Below, one piece after another: positions 48,453 to 57,093 of a stretch of 64,000 nucleotides of DNA. The stretch lies in assembly GCF_024195285.1 (NCBI RefSeq), contig NZ_JALHBS010000081.1, forward strand, positions 55,570 through 119,569, in the 5' to 3' direction. Each line of letters begins with the position of its first letter. Position 1 is the stretch's first letter. Position numbers and translations under genes: made by a program. This DNA comes from Aurantimonas marianensis. GTDB taxonomy: Bacteria > Pseudomonadota > Alphaproteobacteria > Rhizobiales > Rhizobiaceae. Below the pieces are notes generated by a model, which searched no databases, was not told the DNA's origin, and worked only from the letters and a program-made list of their open reading frames with translations.

Positions 48453-49910
48453 CTACACCGCCATCGCTGCCTTCACCGCCGGATAAAGCGCGCGATAGCG
48501 GCGCCAGGCGTCTGCGTAGGCTGCCGCCTTCTCGGCCTCCGGCGCAAAACGCCGCGCGATCGGCGGCTCGCGCATGACCGATGCGGGATCGGCGCCGGTC
48601 GCGGCGCACAGGCCGAGCCGCGCCGCGCCAAACGCCGCGCCGAAATCGCCGGCTTCCGGCAGCGCGATCTCGCAGCCGAGCAGCGTCGCCATCAGTTTCA
48701 GCCAATAGGCCGAGCGCGAGCCCGCGCCGACGGCGATCAGCCGCTCCGGTCGCGCTCCCGCGCCGCCCGCTTCCAGGCAATCGCGCATGGAAAAGGCGAC
48801 GCCTTCCAGCACCGCCCGCGTCATCGCCTCCCGATTGCTTCCCGCCTCCAGACCCGCGAAGACGCCTCTGATCTCGGAATCATTGTGCGGTGTGCGCTCC
48901 CCCGACAGATAGGGCAGGAAGACCAGCCGTCCGGGCTCGGAGAGGGTCTCGCCCAGCGCCCCGGTCAGCACGTCCGGCTTTTCCTGCAAGAGCTGGGACA
49001 GCCACTCGACCGAGCCCGCCGCCGACAGCGTCACGCCCATCTGGTGCCAGAGGCCGGGAATGGCGTGGCAGAAGGTGTGGAGCGCCGTTTCGGGCACCGG
49101 GTCGAAGCCGGCCGTCGCGGTGAACAGGACGCCGGAGGTGCCGAGCGACAGAAAGCCGGTGCCGGGTTCCACGACGCCGACACCGCAGGCCGACGCCGCG
49201 TTATCTCCGCCGCCGCCAGCGACGACCGTCCCCGCCCTCATCCCGAAGGAGGCCGCGAGTTCCGGCCTGAGACCGCCGGAAACCTCGGTGCCCTCGACGA
49301 GCCGCGGCATGTGGGACAGCGACAGGCCGGTCTTCTCCAGCATGCGGGTCGACCAGTCGCGCTGGCCGGTGTCGAGCCAGGACGTGCCGGCGGCGTCCGA
49401 CATCTCCGAGACCGTCTCGCCGGTCAGCCAGAGGCGCAGGTAGTCCTTCGGCAGCAGTACTTTTCGGATCTTCGCGAAGATCTCCGGCTCGTTGCGCGCG
49501 ACCCAGAGAAGTTTCGGGGCGGTGAAGCCCGGAAACACGATATTACCGCTGATCGCCCGCGATTCCGCGTCGTCGAGCTCGCGCGCCTCTTCATGGCTGC
49601 GCGTGTCGTTCCAGAGAATGCAAGGACGCAGCACCGCATCGTCCGCGCCAAGCAGCGTCGCCCCGTGCATATGGCCCGAAAGCCCGATGCCGGCGACGGC
49701 GGTAAGTTCCTCCGGATGCTCGGCCTTCAGCTTTGCCAGAACGTCCTCGCAAGCCGCGATCCAGCTGGCCGGGTCCTGCTCCGACCAGCCGAAGCGCGGC
49801 CGCTCGACGTCGAGCGGCACGGAGACGGACGCGATGGCGCGCTGTTTATCGTCGATCAAAAGCGCCTTCAGCGAGGATGTACCGAGATCGAGGCCGAGAA
49901 AGGTGGTCAT
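48453..49910 (-). CDS. xylB: Xylulokinase
   Basis: A 485-residue FGGY-family kinase that phosphorylates D-xylulose. Motifs: FLGLDLGTSSLKALLID (phosphate 1), ERPRFGWSEQDPASW, LSGHMHGATLL with the xylulokinase-type MHG, ILWNDTRSHEEA, GGGDNAASACGVGVVE with the catalytic aspartate, and the C-terminal FGAAFGAARLG. The ATG overlaps the hicB stop by 4 bases (ATGA), so translation is coupled to an antitoxin gene, which is unusual. The importer xylFHG lies 32 kb away in the window. Confidence 0.95.
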   Translation of the reverse strand: MTTFLGLDLGTSSLKALLIDDKQRAIASVSVPLDVERPRFGWSEQDPASWIAACEDVLAKLKAEHPEELTAVAGIGLSGHMHGATLLGADDAVLRPCILWNDTRSHEEARELDDAESRAISGNIVFPGFTAPKLLWVARNEPEIFAKIRKVLLPKDYLRLWLTGETVSEMSDAAGTSWLDTGQRDWSTRMLEKTGLSLSHMPRLVEGTEVSGGLRPELAASFGMRAGTVVAGGGGDNAASACGVGVVEPGTGFLSLGTSGVLFTATAGFDPVPETALHTFCHAIPGLWHQMGVTLSAAGSVEWLSQLLQEKPDVLTGALGETLSEPGRLVFLPYLSGERTPHNDSEIRGVFAGLEAGSNREAMTRAVLEGVAFSMRDCLEAGGAGARPERLIAVGAGSRSAYWLKLMATLLGCEIALPEAGDFGAAFGAARLGLCAATGADPASVMREPPIARRFAPEAEKAAAYADAWRRYRALYPAVKAAMAV

Positions 49911-50332
49911 CGGTCTGCTACACCCTTGCGGGGCTTGTCGCTTCGACCAAGCGTCCGTCGCGCAGCGGCGGCGAGAAAACCAGACCGCGTCAGGCCGTGG
50001 TCGCGGGCATAGGCATCGATCGCCTCCAGATCCGCCTCCGGCAGCGTGACATTGACGCGTATCGAGCGCTTGGTCCGCGCCGGCGCTTCGACGAGCACGG
50101 CGACGCCATCCCGGAACCGCCGATCCCGCATGATGGTTTCGAGCGAGGAAGGCAGCGGTAATTGCGCCCCGTCCTCGATCAGCCCCTCGACATGAAGAGC
50201 GAGCGCCTCTTCGGCCATGGCGCGCGCCTCGTCCAGATCGCGCCCCGCCGTCACGCAGCCGGGCAGATCGGGGAAGGAGACCCCGAAATCGCTCTCCGCC
50301 TCCTTGTGAAGGATCGCGATGTATTCGGTCAT
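49907..50332 (-). CDS. hicB: HicB family antitoxin
   Basis: A 141-residue antitoxin. The N-terminal half is the HicB partial RNase H-like fold (YIAILHKEAESDFGVSFPDLP, GCVTAGRDLDEARAMAEEAL). The C-terminal part (IRVNVTLPEADLEAIDAYARD, then GLTRSGFLAAAARRTL) is a ribbon-helix-helix DNA-binding domain, expected to bind its own operator. It would neutralise HicA and repress the operon. It overlaps hicA and xylB by 4 bases on each side (ATGA twice). Confidence 0.93.
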   Translation of the reverse strand: MTEYIAILHKEAESDFGVSFPDLPGCVTAGRDLDEARAMAEEALALHVEGLIEDGAQLPLPSSLETIMRDRRFRDGVAVLVEAPARTKRSIRVNVTLPEADLEAIDAYARDHGLTRSGFLAAAARRTLGRSDKPRKGVADR

Positions 50333-50526
50333 GGGTCGCGCCTCAAATCGATTCCGGCCTGTTTTTCGATGCTCCGCAGCGTTCCGACAGGGATGTCGCG
50401 TTTGGGATGCGGAAGCGTGACCCGGCCGGGCTTCTCGGGATGTTTCAGCTGCAGGTGACTGCCGCGCTGGCGAACCTCAACCCAGCCGTCGGCCAGAAGC
50501 CGCGCAAGAACGCGACGACTATCCAT
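50329..50526 (-). CDS. hicA: HicA family toxin (mRNA interferase)
   Basis: A 65-residue double-stranded-RNA-binding-fold toxin: MDSRRVLARLLADGWVEVRQ, then the catalytic GSHLQLKHPEKPGRVTLPHP, where the histidine of GSH is the active residue, and DIPVGTLRSIEKQAGI. Length and motifs are complete, so the toxin should be active. No Shine-Dalgarno site precedes the ATG; the promoter and a palindrome overlap the start (see below). It is first of hicA-hicB-xylB. Confidence 0.93.
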   Translation of the reverse strand: MDSRRVLARLLADGWVEVRQRGSHLQLKHPEKPGRVTLPHPKRDIPVGTLRSIEKQAGIDLRRDP

Positions 50527-50561
50527 GTGTATAAATACACATCCTAGTCATGCTCTTACAA
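50525..50561 (-). promoter_or_regulatory. hicAB promoter with palindromic operator touching the hicA start codon
   Basis: ATGTGTA-TAAA-TACACAT (50525-50542) is a perfect 7+4+7 palindrome. On the minus strand TTGTAA (50561-50556) and, 18 bases later, TATTTA (50537-50532) form a promoter whose -10 box lies inside the palindrome. The predicted transcript start is at or next to the hicA ATG (50526), so the message may be leaderless. HicB is the likely binder. Confidence 0.6.
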
Positions 50562-50567
50562 GTCCCC

Positions 50568-50639
50568 TCACACATACCGGTTCACCACGCGCTCCAGATA
50601 TTCCTGCCGGCCGCAGCGCGGCTGCCCGCCGCCGCTTTC
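50568..50639 (-). pseudogene. xylA: 3' remnant of xylose isomerase gene xylA
   Basis: The minus strand encodes about 24 codons ending PRCGRQEYLERVVNRYV and a TGA at 50570-50568. This matches the C-terminal end of xylose isomerases (E. coli: SGRQEQLENLVNHYLFDK as I recall it). Immediately upstream the frame runs into the stop of the unrelated outer-membrane-type gene (50641), so the rest of xylA is gone. Its position ahead of xylB is where xylA would be expected. Short length is the main caveat. Confidence 0.6.
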
Positions 50640-50640
50640 G

Positions 50641-51528
50641 TCAGAAACGATACCAGAGAGCAGTGATCAAGCCCCGTTCCTTGATCGCGTTGGTCCCGGC
50701 CAATGTGGCGAAGCCGCCCGCCTGCAGCGACCAACGCTCGTTGACATCGTAGACCATCGAGAGTTGTGCCTTGTGATAGGCATAGGTCTCGACATCCTCG
50801 CCGCCGCCGGCCGAGAAGGTTGCAAAGCCCTGGGCAAGGATCAGGATATTCGACCACGGCCGGACGCCGAAGGTGAGGTCGAGCTTCACTTCGTCCGGCC
50901 CGTCGCCGACCCGGTGGCGATAGGCCGCTTGCGCGTCGACGAAGGCAGGATAGTCACCGACCCTGAAGCCGTAGCCGGCGAGCGCCCGCGCCTCGATTTG
51001 CGGCGCGTCCCAACCAAAGGTGTCGACCGCCGCGTCGGCCGCGCCGAAGGCATCCTCGACCCGCGCCGAAATCTGGCCGGAGGCGACGAAGCCGTCGGCC
51101 TCGTACAGGCGCAGACGGCCGCCAATTCCGGCGTGCGACAGCGCCGGCCGCGCGAACGGCAGATCACCCTCGCGCTCGGCGCCGAATTCGCCCTCGCCGA
51201 GCAGCGTGAATGTCTCGGTGAGGCCGTATTCGACGAGGACCGCGACCGCGCCTTTCTGGAAATCCGGTCGCGGGGCGGTATGCCCGTCCGCGTCGAAGGC
51301 CTCGTCGGCCTGCGAATAGAGGCCGGTGACGATCGCCTGCCCGGCGCCCTTCTCCAGCGTCCAGGCGCCCGCGAACGCGGGACCGCTTGCGCCAAATACC
51401 ATCGCGCCGACCGTCATCGCGGCTGAGACGACGAGTGCCGCCAATGCTGGCAGGAGACCGCCGACGCGATATTGGCCGGCCCCGCTCCCGACGGCGCGTC
51501 GCGAAAAATCCCCCCTCACCGCCGGCAT
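50641..51528 (-). CDS. Exported outer-membrane-type protein of unknown function
   Basis: A 295-residue protein. An unusual long N-terminus (about 55 residues, basic then hydrophobic LLPALAALVVSAAMTVGAMV, ending GPAFA) acts as signal peptide. The mature part alternates beta-strands (AIVTGLYSQADEAFD, VAVLVEYGLTETFTLLGEGEFG, LTFGVRPWSNILILAQGFATF) and ends in aromatic-Arg-Phe (ALWYRF), as outer-membrane barrels do. No named family is recognised. ATG 51528 has AAAGGGG upstream. The gene's 3' end abuts the xylA remnant. It is divergent from the propionyl-CoA synthetase gene. Confidence 0.72.
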   Translation of the reverse strand: MPAVRGDFSRRAVGSGAGQYRVGGLLPALAALVVSAAMTVGAMVFGASGPAFAGAWTLEKGAGQAIVTGLYSQADEAFDADGHTAPRPDFQKGAVAVLVEYGLTETFTLLGEGEFGAEREGDLPFARPALSHAGIGGRLRLYEADGFVASGQISARVEDAFGAADAAVDTFGWDAPQIEARALAGYGFRVGDYPAFVDAQAAYRHRVGDGPDEVKLDLTFGVRPWSNILILAQGFATFSAGGGEDVETYAYHKAQLSMVYDVNERWSLQAGGFATLAGTNAIKERGLITALWYRF

Positions 51529-51729
51529 CAGTGCCCCTTTCGCGAGACACCGCATCCGTTGCGGAGTTTAGAGACAGACTCGGAAAGGTTGCAAATGGAT
51601 TCCAAGCTTTGCGAACAATGGCACCGAAAGCAGCATTTCCGTTCCGGACCCCGCCGAGTAGACTGCCGGCCGAGGAAAGCGGGAACGGCCGCGGCAACGC
51701 TGGCCGCGACGCGATCGGGAGGGTTTTTC

Positions 51730-53628
51730 ATGGCGAGCCGCTACCACGAGGGATACGAGGCCTGGCGCAAGGACCCCGCGGGGTTCTGGATGAAGGCCGC
51801 CGAGAATATTGCCTGGACGAAGGCCCCGACCCGCGCGCTCGACGCCGATGCCGGTGTTTATGGCCGCTGGTTTCCAGACGGCGAATGCAACACCTGCTTC
51901 AACGCCCTTGACCGCCATGTCGAAGCCGGGCGCGGCGAACAGGCGGCGATCATCCACGACAGCCCGGTCACCGGCACCAAGCGCCGCGTCACCTACGCGG
52001 AACTCTTGCGCGAGGTGAAGGCGCTGGCGGCGAGCCTGACCGATCTCGGCGTCGAAAAGGGCGACCGGGTGATCATCTACATGCCGATGATCCCGGAAAC
52101 GATCGTCGCCATGCTGGCCTGCGCCCGGCTCGGCGCGATCCATTCGGTGGTGTTCGGCGGCTTCGCGGCGCGCGAACTCGCCACCCGCATCGACGACGCC
52201 ACCCCGAAGCTGATCCTGTCGGCCTCCTGCGGCATCGAGCCGGCCCGGCAGGTCGAGTACAAGCCGCTGCTCGACAAGGCGATCGAACTGGCGGCGCACA
52301 AGCCGCGAGCGACGATCGTCCTGCAACGGCCCGAACTTGAATGCACGATGGTCGAGGGCCGTGACCATGACTGGGCCGCCTTGCGCGACAAGGCCTTTGC
52401 CGAGATAGTGGTTGGTCGCGACGTGCCTTGCGTTCCCGTCAAGGCGACCGATCCGCTCTATATCCTCTACACCTCCGGCACGACCGGAAAGCCGAAGGGG
52501 GTCGTGCGCGACAATGGCGGCCACATGGTCGCGCTCCACTGGTCGATGGACGCGATCTTCGGCACCGAGGCCGGCGAGGTGTTCTGGGCGGCTTCCGACG
52601 TCGGCTGGGTCGTCGGCCATTCCTACATCGTTTACGCGCCGCTCCTGAAAGGCTGCACCACGGTGCTCTACGAGGGCAAGCCGATCGGCACGCCCGACGC
52701 CGGCGCGTTCTGGCGGGTCGTCGCCGAACACGGCGTCAAGGTGCTGTTCACCGCGCCGACGGCGATCCGCGGCATCCGCAAGGAGGACCCGGACGGGGCG
52801 CTGGCCGGGCAATATGATCTGTCGCGCTTCGAGGCGCTGTTCCTCGCCGGTGAACGCGCCGATCCCGAAACGCTGATCTGGGCGGAAGAAACCCTCGACC
52901 GCCCGGTGATCGACCATTGGTGGCAGACCGAGTCGGGCTGGCCGATCGCCGCCAATCCCAAGGGCCTCGGCCTCTTACCGATCAAGCGCGGCAGTCCCGG
53001 CGTCGCCATGCCCGGTTACGAGATCCATGTGCTCGACGAGACCGGCAAGGAGACCGCGCCGGCCGAAATGGGCGCGATCGCGGTGAAACTGCCGCTGCCG
53101 CCGGGCGCGCTGCCGACGCTGTGGAACGCCGAGGATCGCTTTCGCGACGGCTATCTGACGGCCTTTCCCGGCTATTATTCGACCTCGGACGGCGGCTTCA
53201 TTGACGAGGAAGGCTATCTCTACGTCATGGGCCGCACCGACGACGTGATCAATGTCGCCGGCCATCGTCTGTCGACCGGTGAGATGGAGGAGGCCGTCGC
53301 CGCCCATCCGGCGGTCGCCGAATGCGCCGTCATCGGCATGCGCGACGTTATGAAGGGCGAGCTACCCTGCGGCTTCGTCGTCCTCAAGACCGCCAACGGC
53401 CAGGATCGCGCCGAGATCGAACGGGAACTCATCGCCATCGTGCGCGACCGTATCGGCCCGGTAGCGGCGTTCAAGCGAGTCGTCATCGTCGACAAGCTGC
53501 CGAAGACCCGCTCCGGCAAGGTGCTGCGGCGCACGATGAAGGCGATCGTCGACCACGACCCTTTCGACACGCCGGCGACCATCGAGGACGCCAGCGCCAT
53601 CGACGACGTCAGGCGCGCCGTAGGGTAA
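51730..53628 (+). CDS. prpE: Propionyl-CoA synthetase (propionate-CoA ligase)
   Basis: A 632-residue AMP-forming acyl-CoA synthetase. The PrpE-type ATP motif is YTSGTTGKPKGVVRDNGGH; other segments are WWQTESGWPI, the A5 region TSDGGFIDEEGYLYVMGRTDD and the A10 lysine region KTRSGKVLRRTMK (catalytic lysine of SGK). The N-terminal ACS domain carries RYHEGYEAWRKDP and NTCFNALDRHV. It makes propionyl-CoA (or a similar short acyl-CoA) from the free acid. GGAGGG 7 bases before the ATG at 51730 fixes the start. It stands alone; no methylcitrate genes nearby. Confidence 0.93.
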   Translation: MASRYHEGYEAWRKDPAGFWMKAAENIAWTKAPTRALDADAGVYGRWFPDGECNTCFNALDRHVEAGRGEQAAIIHDSPVTGTKRRVTYAELLREVKALAASLTDLGVEKGDRVIIYMPMIPETIVAMLACARLGAIHSVVFGGFAARELATRIDDATPKLILSASCGIEPARQVEYKPLLDKAIELAAHKPRATIVLQRPELECTMVEGRDHDWAALRDKAFAEIVVGRDVPCVPVKATDPLYILYTSGTTGKPKGVVRDNGGHMVALHWSMDAIFGTEAGEVFWAASDVGWVVGHSYIVYAPLLKGCTTVLYEGKPIGTPDAGAFWRVVAEHGVKVLFTAPTAIRGIRKEDPDGALAGQYDLSRFEALFLAGERADPETLIWAEETLDRPVIDHWWQTESGWPIAANPKGLGLLPIKRGSPGVAMPGYEIHVLDETGKETAPAEMGAIAVKLPLPPGALPTLWNAEDRFRDGYLTAFPGYYSTSDGGFIDEEGYLYVMGRTDDVINVAGHRLSTGEMEEAVAAHPAVAECAVIGMRDVMKGELPCGFVVLKTANGQDRAEIERELIAIVRDRIGPVAAFKRVVIVDKLPKTRSGKVLRRTMKAIVDHDPFDTPATIEDASAIDDVRRAVG

Positions 53629-53649
53629 GGCGCCGGAGGGAGGGGGCCA

Positions 53650-54219
53650 TCAGTCGGTGCGGATGCGCCCGGCGACGGTGACATCGCCGTTGGCCCCGAC
53701 GGAGACCACGACGATTTCACCGGAAGCGGGATAGATGTCGGTCAGTGCCGTGATGTTGACCTGATGGCTGACCAGCGCCGCCTTGCGCCCGGCTGCATCC
53801 AGCTCGACGAGCCGCGCCTTCAGCGCCGCTGTCTGCGCCGCGCCATCGTCGCGATTGGCAAAGAAGGAGTTCAGCTCCAGAGCGGCCTTGACCGCACCAA
53901 ACCCGAGAAGCTCGGCCGTTTCGCGCGAACGGCACCATTGGCTCGACAGGACGGTGTCGATGGGGACGCCATTCTGGCGCAGTCGCTCGCCGATGCGGCG
54001 GGCCTGCGCCCGGCCCGCGTCGGACAGGTTGCGCTGGGTGACGCAGTCGCCGAGCGCGAAGTCGGCCGGGTCGCCGGTACCCGGCGCGATGGCGTGGCGC
54101 ATCAGGATGTGCGTGCCCGCCGAACGCGCTGCCGACCAGGATTCCTGCGCCTGCCCGGTGGTCGCGGTGGCGAGCACCAGCGTCAGAGACAGAAGGCAGG
54201 CGGCAATGACGTTCGGCAT
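53650..54219 (-). CDS. Exported histidine phosphatase family protein
   Basis: A 189-residue periplasmic protein with signal peptide ending TATTGQA. The phosphohistidine motif is ILMRHAIAPGTGD, i.e. RHA in place of the classical RHG; then LSDAGRAQARRIGERLR, SSQWCRSRETAELL with the second arginine, and the late VSHQVNITALTD histidine. All core catalytic residues are thus present. Substrate unknown. AGGAG 11 bases upstream supports the ATG at 54219. It is convergent with prpE and divergent from argB. Confidence 0.87.
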   Translation of the reverse strand: MPNVIAACLLSLTLVLATATTGQAQESWSAARSAGTHILMRHAIAPGTGDPADFALGDCVTQRNLSDAGRAQARRIGERLRQNGVPIDTVLSSQWCRSRETAELLGFGAVKAALELNSFFANRDDGAAQTAALKARLVELDAAGRKAALVSHQVNITALTDIYPASGEIVVVSVGANGDVTVAGRIRTD

Positions 54220-54439
54220 GGTGGGGTCGGCTCCTGTGCTGGCATCGATCACGGGAGATGTCGGGCATTTCTGCCGATCGGACAGGGTGCCCAAGCCCAC
54301 GATTGCGTGAGGCGTACGGCACCGCGGACGCGGAATGGCACGGCGAGGGCCGCTCCTGCGCTGCGAAGCGGTTCCTCTTCGCCCCGTTTCCGGCTAGAAG
54401 CCCGGCGCGACCCACAAGCACGGGTTCGGGAGACCGCCG

Positions 54440-55342
54440 ATGAGCGATACTGATCTGCCCCAGGACAATGGCGAGACCCAGGCGCGCCTGCTCGCCCAGG
54501 CCCTGCCCTTCATGCAGGCCTATGAGAACAAGACCGTCGTGGTGAAATATGGCGGCCACGCCATGGGCGATCCCGAACTCGGTCAGGCCTTCGCCCGCGA
54601 CATCGCGCTTCTGAAGCAGTCCGGCGTCAACCCGATCGTCGTCCATGGCGGCGGCCCGCAGATCGGCCGGATGCTCTCCCAGATGGGCATCGAGTCGCGC
54701 TTCGAGGGCGGATTGCGCGTCACCGACGAGGAGACGGTGAAGATCGTCGAGATGGTCCTCGCCGGCTCGATCAACAAGGAGATCGTCGCCCTGATCAATG
54801 CCGAGGGCGAATGGGCTATCGGCCTTTGCGGCAAGGACGGCAACATGGTCTTCGCCGAAAAGGCACGCAAGACCGTCGTCGATCCCGATTCCAACATCGA
54901 GCGGGTGCTCGACCTCGGCTATGTCGGCGAGCCGGTCTAGGTCGACCGCACGCTGCTCGATCTTCTCGCCCGTTCCGAGATGATCCCGGTGATCGCGCCG
55001 GTCGCCCCCGGCCGCGACGGCGCCACCTACAACATCAACGCCGACACCTTTTCCGGCGCCATCGCCGGCGCGCTGGAGGCCGCGCGCCTCTTGTTCCTGA
55101 CCGACGTTCCCGGTGTCCTCGACAAGTCCGGCCAGCTCATCAAGGAGCTGTCGGTAGTGGAAGCGAAGAAACTCATTCGCGATGGGACGATCTCGGGCGG
55201 CATGATTCCCAAGGTCGAAACCTGCATCGAGGCAATCGAGCGGGGCGTCGAGGGCGTCGTCATCCTCAACGGCAAGAAGCGTCACGCGGTGCTGCTGGAG
55301 CTGTTGACCGAGCACGGCGCGGGCACGCTGATCGTTCGGTGA
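54440..55342 (+). pseudogene. argB: Acetylglutamate kinase argB, interrupted by one in-frame TAG
   Basis: The full 300-codon argB frame (second step of arginine synthesis) is present, with [16 protein letters not shown], the arginine-inhibitable-type N-terminal helix ([21 protein letters not shown], in part), [15 protein letters not shown] and [13 protein letters not shown]. Codon 167 (54938-54940) is TAG, between YVGEPV and [16 protein letters not shown]. Close relatives have E at this place (GEPVEVDR), so a single G-to-T change GAG to TAG explains it. No other damage is seen. An ATG at 54980 could restart translation but would give only the nucleotide-binding C-terminal half. Sequencing error, real loss or amber suppression are the alternatives. 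Confidence 0.9.
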
Positions 55343-55596
55343 TGGGCACCAGACCTGGGCCCGGAATGCTCCGGTCGGCGCCGACGCTTTGGTCGCACCG
55401 CGGCACTTCCTGAAACGCAAATCCTCGCCATCCAGGGACCTGCGTTGTAGACTGACGATCGAGGCGAACCGGCGAAAACCCGAAAATCGGGCGTCCATCC
55501 GATCGCCGATCGACAAGAACGCCGCATCCGCTTTCGACCGGCGTGGATCGCCGGCCGGATCGGCGGCAACGTCCACACAGAAGAAAAGGAGCCATA

Positions 55597-55743
55597 ATGG
55601 CGAGAAAGCCCAATTTCGATTTCGAGCGTCAGGAACGCGATAAAGCCAAGGCCGCCAAGAAGGCCGCAAAGGCCGAGGCGAAGGCCGCCGCCAAGGAACA
55701 GGCAGCCGCCGCCCCCGCAAAGACCCCGGAATCGCGGGACTGA
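55597..55743 (+). CDS. Small basic Lys/Ala-rich protein
   Basis: A 48-residue cytosolic protein, MARKPNFDFERQERDKAKAA at the start, then an AAKKAAKAEAKAAAKEQ helix and a short Pro-rich end. AAAGGA lies just before the ATG at 55597. Very similar small proteins with this start are common in Rhizobiales as far as I recall; their function is unknown. The single long charged helix suggests nucleic-acid or protein binding. Confidence 0.7.
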   Translation: MARKPNFDFERQERDKAKAAKKAAKAEAKAAAKEQAAAAPAKTPESRD

Positions 55744-56018
55744 GCCTTTCGTCGAGCATTCATCGGGGGCAAAGCCCTTCAGAAACGAAGGTCTGCCCAT
55801 CACAAGTCGGTTCGAAACGACGCTGAACACCGGACATGATGGTGTGAGCGGCGGAACGCCCGGCACCCTCCAGGTCGGGATCGACGCACGGTGCAGCTGA
55901 AACAGGCGACGCCATACCCTCCGCAGGACTTCCCTGCCTGTCGTTTCGAGATCGGTCGCGGACGACAGCAGGCTTCGTCAGCCCATGGATCAAAGGCTTG
56001 CCGGGATCGGGCAGACCG

Positions 56019-57053
56019 ATGAGTAATCCGGTCGCGCCTGTCCGAGACGATCCGCTGTTCGATCTGGGCTGGTCCGCGTTCTTTGCAGAGCAGCTGACAT
56101 CGGCTGACGAGGGTCTCCAGCCGGTGCGCGTCGCGAAAATTCATCGCTCGCGCATCACCGCGATGTCACCCACAGGTTCTGTCGAGCCGGTGCTGCCGGC
56201 CGACATCCCGATCAGCCACTTCGCGGTCGGCGACTTCGTGCTGGTCGATCCCGAGACGCTCCTCGTCCATCGCCGGCTCGACCGCCGGTCGATCCTCCAG
56301 CGCCGGGTGACGGGCACGCATGTCCCGCAATGTGCCGGCGCCAACATCGACACGCTGTTCATCGTCACGTCGTGCGATGCCGATTTCAATGCGGCCCGGC
56401 TCGAGCGTTATCTGGCTGTCGCCAACCAGGCCGGAACAGAGCCGGTCATCCTGTTGACGAAGGCGGATCTCGCGACCGACCCGGACGCCTTTCATCGCCA
56501 GGCCGGCGCGTTGCAGCGCGGCCTCGACGTGGTGATCGTCAATCCCAAGGCAAGCGAGGCGGCGCTTGCGCTGGCGCCGTGGTGCGCACGCGGACAGACG
56601 GTGGCGGTTGTCGGATCGTCGGGTGTCGGCAAGTCGACGCTGGTGAATACGCTGGTCGGATCGACCGCGGCGGCGCCGCAGCTGACCGGCGCCGTGCGCG
56701 AACACGATTCCAAGGGGCGGCACACAACCACCGCGCGCTCGCTTCACGCGATCGCGGGCGGCGGCTGGGTGATCGATACGCCGGGGATCCGGTCGCTGCA
56801 GGCCAGCGACGTCGCCGACGGTCTCGACCGGCTGTTCGCGGAGATCACCGAGCGCGCGCCGCAATGCCGGTTCAGCGACTGCACCCATGCGCACGAGCCG
56901 CAATGCGCCGTTCAGGCCGGCGTTATCGCCGGCGACATCGATCCCGAACGGCTGGCACGCTGGCGCAAGCTGAAGGACGAGAACGCCGACAATGACCGCG
57001 CCGAGACGGGCTGGGCCGGCCGCTCCGGGGGCGGGCGCAAGAAACGACGTTGA
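56019..57053 (+). CDS. rsgA: Ribosome small-subunit-dependent GTPase RsgA
   Basis: A 344-residue circularly permuted GTPase that helps mature the 30S subunit. The OB-fold N-terminal part (about 30-100) precedes the G domain in the order G4 (LLTKADL), G1 (GSSGVGKSTLVN), G3 (IDTPGIRSL), the hallmark of the family. The G2 region has the GRHTTTARSLH switch. The C-terminal zinc site is CRFSDCTHAHEPQCAV (C-x-C-x-H-x-C type). A basic tail GGGRKKRR ends it. The ATG at 56019 is preferred over 55998. It is convergent with the MFS gene. Confidence 0.95.
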   Translation: MSNPVAPVRDDPLFDLGWSAFFAEQLTSADEGLQPVRVAKIHRSRITAMSPTGSVEPVLPADIPISHFAVGDFVLVDPETLLVHRRLDRRSILQRRVTGTHVPQCAGANIDTLFIVTSCDADFNAARLERYLAVANQAGTEPVILLTKADLATDPDAFHRQAGALQRGLDVVIVNPKASEAALALAPWCARGQTVAVVGSSGVGKSTLVNTLVGSTAAAPQLTGAVREHDSKGRHTTTARSLHAIAGGGWVIDTPGIRSLQASDVADGLDRLFAEITERAPQCRFSDCTHAHEPQCAVQAGVIAGDIDPERLARWRKLKDENADNDRAETGWAGRSGGGRKKRR

Positions 57054-57093
57054 CCCACCACGACCGCGCTCTGTGCCTGTCGCCGCTCGCGCG

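Noticed and set aside
54980..55342. Second half of argB as a separate gene
   Set aside because: It lies in the same frame as the first half, aligns to the C-terminal half of ArgB and lacks a ribosome site; it is part of one interrupted gene.
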